64,000 nucleotides of DNA from Silicimonas sp963779765 (lineage in GTDB: Bacteria > Pseudomonadota > Alphaproteobacteria > Rhodobacterales > Rhodobacteraceae), in assembly GCA_963779765.1 (NCBI GenBank), contig CAVZZP010000004.1, forward strand, positions 62,001-126,000, in the 5' to 3' direction. The notes below the pieces were generated by a model. That model was given only the letters and a program-made list of their open reading frames with translations. It searched no databases and was not told the DNA's origin. Position numbers and translations under genes: made by a program. Of the stretch, positions 18,365-26,342 are shown piece after piece. Positions within the stretch are counted from its first letter, which is position 1. Each line of letters opens with the position of its first letter.

Positions 18365-19123
18365 GTGACCCACTACTCCTATCAGCTCTATTCCTCCCGC
18401 AACTTCGGACCCATGTCCGATACCCTCGCGATGATCGCGAACCTCGGTTACTCGCGCGTCGAGGGCTATGGCGCGCTTTATGCCAATCTCAAGAACCTGG
18501 ACGGCCTGAAGGACCGACCTCGAGAAGAACAACCTGCACATGAAGAGCGGGCACTTCAGCCTCGACATGGTCGCGACCGACCCGAAGACGGTGCTGGACA
18601 TCGCGCGCACGCTGAAGATCACCGACATCTACGTCCCGCACCTGGCCGAGCCCGACCGTCCGACCAACGCCGACGGCTGGCGCGCCTTCGGGCGTCGGCT
18701 GGCCGACGCCGGCAAGCCGATCGTGGATGCCGGCCATCGCTTCGGCTGGCACAACCACGCTTTCGAATTCACCGCCCTCGACGACGGCAGCTTTCCGATC
18801 GAGGCCGATCCTCGACGGCGGGCCGGACCTGTCGTTCGAGTTCGACGTGGCCTGGGCCGTGCGCGGCGATCAGGACCCGCTTCCCTGGATCCAGCGCTAT
18901 GCCGACCGGATCACCGCCGCCCACGTCAAGGATATCGCACCCAAGGGCGAGAATGCCGACGAGGATGGCTGGGCCGATGTCGGCACCGGCACGATGGACT
19001 GGCGCGGGATCATGCTGGCGCTCCAGAACATCGGCGCTCGATCTCTTCGTCGCCGAACACGACAACCCCTCGGACGACGCCCGCTTCGCGCGGCGCTCGA
19101 TCGAGTTCCTGAAGTCCCTCTGA
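18365..19123 (+). CDS. Sugar phosphate isomerase/epimerase (xylose-isomerase-like TIM barrel), three frameshifts
   Basis: The corrected product is about 251 residues of the AP_endonuc_2/xylose-isomerase-like barrel. Segments in three frames join in order: HYSYQLYSSRNFGPMSDTL; HMKSGHFSLDM...DIYVPHLAEPDRP...AGHRFGWHNHAFEF; LSFEFDVAWAVRGDQDPL...RITAAHVKDIAPKGE...GTGTMDWRGIM; and LFVAEHDNPSDDARFARRSIEF. The motifs WHNHAFEF, DVAWA, HVKDI and EHDNP carry the usual metal ligands. The extra bases lie near 18513, 18805 and 19035. The GTG at 18365 fits the family N-terminus. The enzyme probably interconverts the oxidised or free sugar made by the neighbouring dehydrogenase. Three +1 errors in 760 bp point to poor base calling. 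Confidence 0.75.
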   Translation: MTHYSYQLYSSRNFGPMSDTLAMIANLGYSRVEGYGALYANLKNLDGLKDRPREEQPAHEERALQPRHGRDRPEDGAGHRAHAEDHRHLRPAPGRARPSDQRRRLARLRASAGRRRQADRGCRPSLRLAQPRFRIHRPRRRQLSDRGRSSTAGRTCRSSSTWPGPCAAIRTRFPGSSAMPTGSPPPTSRISHPRARMPTRMAGPMSAPARWTGAGSCWRSRTSALDLFVAEHDNPSDDARFARRSIEFLKSL

Positions 19124-19136
19124 GGAGAACAGACCC

Positions 19137-20254
19137 ATGACCATGGGCGTCGGCATCATCGGATGCGGCAACATTTCGGCGGCCTACCTGCGCCTCGCGC
19201 CCCTGTTTCGAGGGATCGAGATGCGCGCAGTGGCCGATCTCAACGCGGCAGCGGCCGAGGCGCGCGCGACGGAATTCGGTGTCCGCGCCGAGACCGTCGA
19301 GGGCCTTCTGGCGGCCAGCGACATCGACATCGTCGTCAACCTCACCATCCCGGCCGCGCACTTCGCCGTGTCGAAGGCCATCCTCGAAGCGGGCAAGCAC
19401 GTCTACTCGGAAAAGCCCTTCGTCCTGTCGCTGGAGGAAGGCGCGGAACTGAAGCACATCGCGGATACCGAACGGTCTGCGCATCGGCTCGGCGCCTGAT
19501 ACCTTCCTCGGCGGCGCGCACCAGCAGGCCCGCGCGCTGATCGACGACGGCACCGTGGGGCAGGTCACGAGCGGCACGGCGTTCGTGATGTCGCACGGGA
19601 TGGAGCACTGGCATCCGAATCCGGACTTCTTCTTCCTGCCGGGTGCGGGGCCCGTCCTCGACATCGGGCCCTATTACGTGACCAACCTCGTCCAGCTTCT
19701 GGGGCCGGTGAAGCGCGTCGTGGCGCTGACCTCGACGCCGTCGACGACGCGCACGATCTCGTCCGACCCGAGAAAGGGCGAGACGATCCCGGTCGAGACG
19801 CCGACGACGATCCACGCGCTTCTCGACTTCGCCAGCGGCGCGGTCGATCACGATGGCGACGAGCTGGGACGTCTGGGGCCACGGCCACAAGCCGATGGAG
19901 CTTTACGGCACGGAGGCGACCCTTGACGTGCCCGATCCGAACTTCTTCGGCGGCGACCTGATCCTGACCGAGGGTCGCGATCCGGCGCGAAAGGTCGAGC
20001 CGTGGGACCACCCTTTCGGGAAAGCGAACCAGGACGTGCGCGCGAACTATCGCACCGCGGGTCTTGCCGACATGGCCATCGCCATCGCCGAGCACCGCCC
20101 GCACCGCTGCTCGATGGAGCTGGCGCTGCACGCGGTCGAGGTGATGACCGGCATCCTGAAGTCAGGAGAGACCGGCAGCTTCGTCGAAATGACGACAACC
20201 TGTTCGCGTCCGGCCGCGCTGGACCCGGCGGCAGCGCGCGACCTGCTTGCGTGA
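19137..20254 (+). CDS. Gfo/Idh/MocA-family sugar dehydrogenase, two frameshifts
   Basis: The corrected product is about 371 residues. The N-terminal Rossmann domain begins GVGIIGCGNISAAYLRLAP and contains the family EKPF motif (AGKHVYSEKPFVLS) with its catalytic lysine. The C-terminal substrate domain includes LDIGPYYVTNLVQLLGPVKR, where the DIGPYY tyrosine region is typical, and WGHGHKPMELYGTEATLDV. Extra bases near 19473 and 19845 split it into three frames. These enzymes oxidise or epimerise sugars with NAD(P). Lying between the isomerase/epimerase and the glycosidase genes, it probably processes the monosaccharide released by the GH43 enzyme. The ribosome site GAGGAG precedes the ATG at 19137. 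Confidence 0.8.
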
Positions 20255-20300
20255 CGAGAAGGCGGGTGGCGCAAGCCGCCCGCACCACAGAGGCCCAGTC

Positions 20301-21898
20301 ATGATCCGCAACCCGATCCTTCCCGGCTTCCACGCGGATCCTTCGATCTGCCGCGTCGGCGATACCTTCTACATCGCCACTTCCACCTTCGAGTGGTATC
20401 CCGGCGTTCGCATTCACCGGTCGACCGATCTCGCCAACTGGGAATTCGCCGCCGCGCCTCTCGACCGCGAGGCACTTCTCGACATGCGGGGCAATCCCGA
20501 CTCGGGCGGCATCTGGGCGCCTTGCCTGTCCTACGCCGACGGGCTGTTCTGGCTGGTTTACACCGACGTCAAGCGGCTGGATGGCGCGTTCAAGGACGCG
20601 CACAACTACATCACCTGCGCCGAGCGGATCGAGGGTCCCTGGCGCGACCCCTGGTACGTGAATTCCTCGGGCTTCGACCCGTCGCTCTTCCATGACGAGG
20701 ACGGGCGGAAGTGGTTCGTCAACATGCGTTGGAACCACAGGGGCAAGGGCACGGGCGGCAACCCGAAGCACGCCAGCTTCGACGGGATCCTCTTGCAGGA
20801 ATGGTCGCCGAACCAGGGGCTTACGGGCGAATGCACTAACATATATGACGGCACCGACCGCGGCCTGACCGAAGCGCCGCACCTCTTCCGGCGAAACGGC
20901 TGGTACTACCTGACGACTGCCGAAGGCGGGACCGGCTATGGCCACGCTGTGACGATGGCGCGCTCACGCGATATCCGCGGACCCTACGAGACGCATCCGG
21001 ACAAGTTTCTCCTCTCAGCCGCCGACGCGCCGGACCACGCGATCCAGCGCACCGGGCACGGACAATACGTCGAGGCGCCGGACGGCACGCTTTGGCACAC
21101 CTTCCTCATGGGGCGTCCGATCGCGGGACCGGACGGGCAGGGACGGTTCTGTCCTCTCGGGCGCGAGACGGGGATCGAGAAGGTGATTTGGGGCGAGGAT
21201 GACTGGCTTTATCTGGAAGGCGGCGGCCTCCTTGTGCGCGAGGAGGTGCCGCACGACAGCGACAGCCCCCCGCCGCAGCCGTCGAGCTATGACTTCGCCG
21301 AGGGCGCTGCATCACGACTTCCAGTGGCTGCGTCACCCGCATCCGCAAAGGCTGTTCCGCACCGGCGCGGACGGTCTGACCCTGATCGGGCGCGAAAGCA
21401 TCGGAAGCTGGTTCGAGCAATCCCTCGTCGCCCGCCGCCAGCAGCACCTGGCCTTTCGCGCCGAGACGGTCGTCGACGTGATGCCCGGCGACTACCAGCA
21501 CGCCGCCGGGCTGACGACCTACTACAACCGGCACAAGTTCCACGCGCTTCTCGTCACCCACGAGCCGGGGATGGGCCGCGTCCTGACGATCCAGAGCTGC
21601 CCCGGCAACTGGCCCGACTGCGCGCTCGAGCATCCGCTCGAAGCGCCTGTCCCTCTGGCGGAAGGCCCTGTGGATCTGCGCCGTTGATGTCGATCACGCG
21701 ACACAGCAATTCTTCTGGCGGCAAGGCGGCGACTGGCAGGCCATCGGGCCAGCCCTCAATGCCGCCGTCATCTCGGACGAAGGCGGGCGGGGCGAGCATG
21801 CCTCCTTCACCGGGGCCTTCGTCGGCGTCGTCGCCTACGACACCTCGGGGCAGGGGCGTGAGGCGCGGTTCGCCCGTTTCTCGTACGTACCCGCATGA
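20301..21898 (+). CDS. Glycoside hydrolase family 43 (beta-xylosidase type), two frameshifts
   Basis: The corrected product is about 531 residues: a five-bladed GH43 propeller plus the C-terminal beta-sandwich of XynB-type beta-xylosidases. The three expected acids are visible: Asp13 in FHADPSICR (base), Asp126 in GFDPSLF (pKa modulator) and Glu191 in LTEAPHLF (acid). The sandwich holds QWLRHPHPQRLFR and PGDYQHAAGLTTYYN. There is no signal peptide, so it should hydrolyse imported oligosaccharides in the cytoplasm. Frameshifts lie near 21305 and 21681. The first could be either one extra base or loss of a GC pair from GGCGCGCTG. Family 43 also includes arabinofuranosidases, so the exact linkage is uncertain. 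The ATGA at 21895 couples it to the next gene. Confidence 0.82.
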
Positions 21899-22721
21899 CT
21901 TCGTCGGTTCGCATCTACGACCTGGTCTCGAACAGAACCGAGACCGTCTTCGAGACCGACCGCCTGATCGAGGCGCCGAACTGGACGCCGGACGGAACGG
22001 CGCTGATCGTCAATGGTGACGGCCTCCTTTTTCGGCTTCCGCTCGACGCTCCCCGCCTCGACCGGATCGACACCGGAGACGCTGTGCCAGCTCAACAACG
22101 ACCACGGCCTGTCGCCGGACGGCACGCGCCTCGCCATCAGCGACAAGACCCGGACCGGCATGAGCGAGATCTATACGCTGCCGGTCTCGGGCGGAGCGCC
22201 CGAACCCCTGGGTGCGCCTCTGCCGGCCTACTGGCACGGTTGGTCGCCCGACGGCGCGACTTTGGCCTATGCCGGTCGGCGGGACGGCGTCTTTCAAATC
22301 TGCACAATGCCCGCGCAAGGCGGTGCCGAATCGATCCTGACACAGGGGTTCGACCATTGCGACGGACCCGACTACACGCCGGATGGCCGCTGGATTCTGG
22401 TTCAACGGCGAGACTGACGGCTCGGTGGACCTCTGGCGCATCCCGGCGTCTGGCGGCACGCCCGAGCGCATGACCGACGACGAGCGCGTGAACTGGTTCC
22501 CGCATCCCTCGCCTGATGGCGCGCACGTCCTCTACGTCGCCTTCGAGGCGGGGACCAAAGGACACCCTCGCGATCGCGACGTCGAGCTTCGCCTGATGCC
22601 GGCGGAAGGCGGTGCGCCCCGGACGCTTCTGTCGCTCTTCGGCGGGCAAGGGACGATCAACGTGCCCTGCTGGGCGCCGGATGCGCGCCGCTTCGCCTTC
22701 GTGAGCTATGCAAGGCCGTGA
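21895..22721 (+). CDS. Cytoplasmic TolB/WD40-like beta-propeller protein of the sugar operon, two frameshifts
   Basis: The corrected product is about 274 residues made almost wholly of PD40-type propeller blades: APNWTPDGTALIV, NNDHGLSPDGTRLAI, WHGWSPDGATLAYAG, GPDYTPDGRWIWFN, NWFPHPSPDGAHVLYV and PCWAPDARRFAFVS. There is no signal peptide, unlike true TolB. It overlaps the GH43 gene by 4 bp, so it belongs to the operon. Histidines recur at blade starts (NNDHG, YWHGW, FDHCDG, FPHPS), recalling the metal-binding histidines of oligogalacturonate lyase propellers (PL22). A catalytic or sugar-binding role is possible but not shown. Extra bases lie near 22077 and 22395. Confidence 0.7.
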
Positions 22722-22742
22722 CGACGCGCTAGCGTTCCGGCC

Positions 22743-23690
22743 ATGAGCGACCCCTTCTTCCAGCCCGTCTCGGGCTTCGTGCTGCCGCGTTTCGCGGGCG
22801 TGCCGACCTTCATGCGCCTGCCCCTGGTGCCGCCCGACCACCCGCGTTTCTCCGAGGTCGAGATCGGGCTCGTCGGCGCGCCCTGGGACGCAGGCACCAC
22901 GAACCGTCCCGGTCCGCGCCACGGGCCGCGCCAGATGCGCGACGCCTCGACCATGATCCGGGCCGAGCATCCCGTGTCCGGAACGCGCCCATTCGAGCGC
23001 GCGAACTGCGCTGATGTGGGCGACATCGGCCCCAACCCGGCCAGCGTTCCCGATACGCTGGAAAGGTTCACGTCGTTCTACAAGGAGCTGAAATCGCAAG
23101 GAATACGTCCCCTGACGATTGGCGGAGATCACCTCTGCTCGCTGCCCATCCTGCGGGGGGTCGCGGCGGACGAGCCTTTGGGCATGATCCATTTCGACAG
23201 CCACACCGACCTCTACCACAGCTATTTCGGCGGCGAGATGTATACCCACGGCACGCCCTTCCGCCGGGCGGTCGAGGAAGGGCTTCTGGACCCGAAGCGC
23301 GTGATCCAGATCGGCATCCGCGGTTCGATGTACGGCCGCGAGGATCTGGACTTCGCCGAAAGCGTCGGCATTCGCATCGTGCGGATCGAGGAGTTTTTCG
23401 CCCGCGGTGTCGCCGACGTCATGGCGGAAGCGGTGGAGGTCGTGGGCGAGCGGCCCTGCTATGTCAGCTACGACATCGACTTCGTCGACCCTGCCTTCGC
23501 GCCCGGCACCGGCACGCCCGAGGTCGGCGGCCCGACCAGCTTTCAGGCGCTGGAGGTGTGCCGCCATCTGGCAGGCCTCGACATTCGCGGCGCCGACCTA
23601 GTCGAGGTGTCGCCGCCTTTCGATCCTTCGGGCGCGACGGCCTACCTGGGCGCAAACATCCTTTTCGAGCTTCTCTGCGCCATGGTGTGA
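22743..23690 (+). CDS. Arginase/agmatinase-family ureohydrolase
   Basis: A 315-residue binuclear-manganese hydrolase. The metal-binding motifs are GGDH (His130), HFDSHTD (Asp152, His154, Asp156) and YDIDFVDP (Asp244, Asp246). The second motif has Ser where Ala is usual (DAHxD). The family hydrolyses guanidino compounds such as agmatine, guanidinobutyrate or guanidinopropionate, releasing urea. The substrate loop (THGTPFRRAVEEG) is agmatinase-like (HG.PF.RA.EEG). It begins 21 bp after the propeller gene but has no metabolic link to it, and may have its own promoter. Copy 2 of the palindromic repeat follows its stop. Confidence 0.85.
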   Translation: MSDPFFQPVSGFVLPRFAGVPTFMRLPLVPPDHPRFSEVEIGLVGAPWDAGTTNRPGPRHGPRQMRDASTMIRAEHPVSGTRPFERANCADVGDIGPNPASVPDTLERFTSFYKELKSQGIRPLTIGGDHLCSLPILRGVAADEPLGMIHFDSHTDLYHSYFGGEMYTHGTPFRRAVEEGLLDPKRVIQIGIRGSMYGREDLDFAESVGIRIVRIEEFFARGVADVMAEAVEVVGERPCYVSYDIDFVDPAFAPGTGTPEVGGPTSFQALEVCRHLAGLDIRGADLVEVSPPFDPSGATAYLGANILFELLCAMV

Positions 23691-23692
23691 CG

Positions 23693-23730
23693 GCGAGGGG
23701 CGCCGCCCCTCGCGCCCCCCGACGTATTTA
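23693..23730. repeat. Dispersed GC-rich palindromic repeat, copy 2
   Basis: GCGAGGGGC-GCC-GCCCCTCGC, a 9-bp perfect stem, is followed by GCCCCCCGACGTATTTAAGG. It lies between two convergent stop codons (hydrolase and radical SAM genes) and shares the stem plus CCCCCCGA(A/C)GTATTT layout with copy 1. It probably serves as a bidirectional terminator. Confidence 0.65.
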
Positions 23731-23745
23731 AGGGTCGATGGAGGA

Positions 23746-24696
23746 TCAGGCCGAGCAGCTTGCCCCGCCGAGGACGCAGAACTTGGCACAATGCGGATGG
23801 TTGAGCTGCACCGGGCGCTCGGCCTCGGCCAGCGTGCGTCCCAACTCGAAATCGCGTTCGTACGGCAGGAGAGTGCAGGACACGACGGTCGGCGTGGCGG
23901 CGCCCTTGCGCTTGACCACCATCCGGGACGAGGCGCACATGACGCTGTCGGGCGACTTGTGAAGGATGCCCCAGCAGGCCGTCGTGATTTCGGGTACGTC
24001 GACGGTTTCGTCCATCTCGGGGAAGAGAACCGTCCGACCCGGATCCCTGGCGTCGATGTCGAACCCTTCGGCCCGGTAAAGCGCATCGTAGCCCGTGCGC
24101 GCCTCGGCCTCGCTTTCCCCCCACACGGTGCGGCCTGCGACGGTCATGGCGATGCCTTCGTCCCGCAGCCAGCGCATCCCCTCGAGCGACCGCTCGAAGC
24201 TGCCCGCACCCCGTTCGGCGTCGTGAAGCCGCGCCGACCAGTGGTCGAGCGACACCCTCAGCGTCAGGCGGCCGGGGAAGCGGGCATGAAGATCCACAAG
24301 GCCGTCGCGCAAGCGCCGCCGCATCATCGGCTGCATGGCGTTCGTCAGGACAAGGACGTCATAGCCTGCGAGAAGGGATGCTTCGGTCATCCCGATGATC
24401 TCGGGGTTCATGAATGGCTCGCCGCCCGTGAAGCCGATTTCCCTCAGCGACCAGCCGCGCGTCCGGGCCTGGGAGAGATAATCTTCGACCTCGGCACGGG
24501 TCATGTAGACCAGCGCGTCGTTCGTGGGCGAGCTCAAGATGTAGCAGGACAGGCACTCGATGTTGCAGAGCGTGCCGGTGTTGAACCACAGCGTTTCGGG
24601 ATTGGTCAGGGCGACCTCGGCACGCGTCTCGCCCTTGGCCGTCACAAGGGGATCGGAGAACTTCTGCAGTCCCTCGGGGCCATTGGCGTCCTTCAT
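23746..24696 (-). CDS. Radical SAM protein with C-terminal cysteine cluster
   Basis: A 316-residue radical SAM enzyme. The cluster motif is C44-x3-C48-x2-C51 (TLCNIECLSCYIL), followed by the GGE SAM-binding motif in FTGGEPFMNPEI and LVLTNAMQP. The C-terminal third has many further cysteines (ACWGILH, VMCASS, VVSCTLLP, HPHCAKFCVLGGASC), suggesting a SPASM-like domain that binds auxiliary Fe-S clusters. Such proteins modify peptides, cofactors or small molecules. No obvious precursor peptide or partner is adjacent. The substrate is unknown. It is convergent with the hydrolase gene and divergent from zwf. Confidence 0.85.
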   Translation of the reverse strand: MKDANGPEGLQKFSDPLVTAKGETRAEVALTNPETLWFNTGTLCNIECLSCYILSSPTNDALVYMTRAEVEDYLSQARTRGWSLREIGFTGGEPFMNPEIIGMTEASLLAGYDVLVLTNAMQPMMRRRLRDGLVDLHARFPGRLTLRVSLDHWSARLHDAERGAGSFERSLEGMRWLRDEGIAMTVAGRTVWGESEAEARTGYDALYRAEGFDIDARDPGRTVLFPEMDETVDVPEITTACWGILHKSPDSVMCASSRMVVKRKGAATPTVVSCTLLPYERDFELGRTLAEAERPVQLNHPHCAKFCVLGGASCSA

Positions 24697-24843
24697 GCGG
24701 TTCAGTCCTCCTTCACATGCAATTGCCTAGAATGTCGCGTCTTTGTCCGAAAGAAAAAGAGTGCGGCCGGCACGAAGATGTGATGACCATGGGCCCGGCT
24801 GGACTTCGGGACCGCGACGCGCTATCCGCGCGGGCAAATGGCT

Positions 24844-24857
24844 TGTTAGCGGTAACA
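24844..24857. promoter_or_regulatory. GntR/LacI-like operator upstream of zwf
   Basis: TGTTAGCGGTAACA is an inverted repeat (TGTTA-N4-TAACA) with a CG centre, matching the TGTTA-N4-TAACA core of LacI-family gluconate (GntR) operators. It ends 23 bp before the zwf start codon, a position where a bound repressor would block the promoter or early elongation. No cognate regulator is encoded in the window. Confidence 0.65.
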
Positions 24858-24880
24858 CCATGAGCGAAGAGGAATAGGCG

Positions 24881-26332
24881 ATGGTCTCGCGCGTCATCCC
24901 CGTCGAGGATTTTGACCTCGTCATCTTCGGTGGCACAGGCGACCTTGCCCGGCGCAAGATACTGCCTGCCCTGTTCCGGCGTTTCCAGGCCGGACAGATG
25001 ACGCCCGAGAGCCGCATCGTCGGAGCGGCACGGTCCGAGATGGATAGCGCGGGTTATCGCAATGACGTGCGCGCGGCGCTGGAGGAATTTCTGGACAAGG
25101 ACCGCCCCAGGCCCGAGATCGAAGACTTCCTCGAGCGTATCGACTATGTCGCGGTCGATGCGACCGGCGACAGCGGATGGGACGAACTGTCGAAGCTCTT
25201 GCGCAAGGGCGTCACGCGCGCCTTCTATTTCTCGGTGGCGCCGTCGCTCTTCGGCGCCCTGGCCGAGCGTCTGCACCAGCACGGCTGTGCGGGTCCGAAA
25301 TGCCGGATCGTGGTCGAGAAGCCCTTCGGCCGTGACCTTCACAGCGCGCGGGAACTGAACAAGACGCTGCGGGATCATTTCTCGGAGAACCAGATCTATC
25401 GCATCGACCACTATCTGGGCAAGGAAACGGTCCAGAACCTTATGGCCGTTCGCTTCGGCAACGTCCTGTTCGAGCCGCTGTGGAATGCCCACTACGTCGA
25501 CCACGTCCAGATCACCGTGGCCGAAAGCGTGGGTGTCGACGGACGCGGGGCCTATTACGACAAGTCGGGCGCCATGCGGGACATGGTGCAGAACCACCTG
25601 ATGCAGCTTCTCTGCCTGACCGCGATGGAGCCGCCGGCGCGGTTCAGCCCCGACGCTGTGCGCGACGAGAAGCTCAAGGTGATCCGCGCGCTGGAAGCCG
25701 TGCCGCCGGCCGACATCGTGCGGGGTCAATACGTCTCGAAGTCGAAGGGCGAAAGCTACGTCGACCAGGTCGAGGATCCGGGCAGCCGCACGGAAAGCTT
25801 CGTCGCGATGAAGCTCCAGGTCTCGAACTGGAGATGGGCGGGCACTCCCTTCTATCTTCGCACCGGCAAGCGCCTGAAGGCGCGGCACACCGAGATCGCG
25901 GTCATCTTCAAGGACGCGCCGCATTCGATCTTCGGTCAGTCGCTCGGACGCCACCGCAACGTGCTGGCGATCCGTCTGCAACCGAACGAAGGCATGGACC
26001 TCTTCGTCACGATCAAGGAGCCGGGGCCGGGGGGAATGCGTCTGGTCGACGTTCCGCTCGACATGACCTTCGCCGATGCGCTCGGCCCCGATGCGGCAGA
26101 CGTGCCTGACGCCTACGAGCGGCTCATCATGGACGTGATCCGGGGCGACCAGACCCTGTTCATGCGCGGCGACGAGGTCGAGGCGGCCTGGGCCTGGACC
26201 GATCCGATCATCGAGGGCTGGGACGACACCGGCGAACGACCCAAGACCTATGATGTCGACTCGACCGGACCCGAGGAAGCCGCGATGCTTCTGCATCGCG
26301 AAGGCCGGCGCTGGCGCGAAATCGCGAACTGA
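24881..26332 (+). CDS. zwf: Glucose-6-phosphate 1-dehydrogenase
   Basis: A 483-residue cytoplasmic enzyme that oxidises glucose-6-phosphate to 6-phosphogluconolactone with NAD(P), the entry to the Entner-Doudoroff and pentose phosphate routes. The Rossmann motif is FGGTGDLARRKILPAL. The active-site motif YRIDHYLGKE, with catalytic His and Lys, lies near residue 172-181, and EKPFGRDL is also conserved. The ribosome site GAGGAA precedes the ATG. The pgi gene starts 10 bp after the stop. An operator-like palindrome lies just upstream, so the pair is probably repressed when hexose or gluconate is absent. Confidence 0.96.
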   Translation: MVSRVIPVEDFDLVIFGGTGDLARRKILPALFRRFQAGQMTPESRIVGAARSEMDSAGYRNDVRAALEEFLDKDRPRPEIEDFLERIDYVAVDATGDSGWDELSKLLRKGVTRAFYFSVAPSLFGALAERLHQHGCAGPKCRIVVEKPFGRDLHSARELNKTLRDHFSENQIYRIDHYLGKETVQNLMAVRFGNVLFEPLWNAHYVDHVQITVAESVGVDGRGAYYDKSGAMRDMVQNHLMQLLCLTAMEPPARFSPDAVRDEKLKVIRALEAVPPADIVRGQYVSKSKGESYVDQVEDPGSRTESFVAMKLQVSNWRWAGTPFYLRTGKRLKARHTEIAVIFKDAPHSIFGQSLGRHRNVLAIRLQPNEGMDLFVTIKEPGPGGMRLVDVPLDMTFADALGPDAADVPDAYERLIMDVIRGDQTLFMRGDEVEAAWAWTDPIIEGWDDTGERPKTYDVDSTGPEEAAMLLHREGRRWREIAN

Positions 26333-26342
26333 GGAGACGGGC

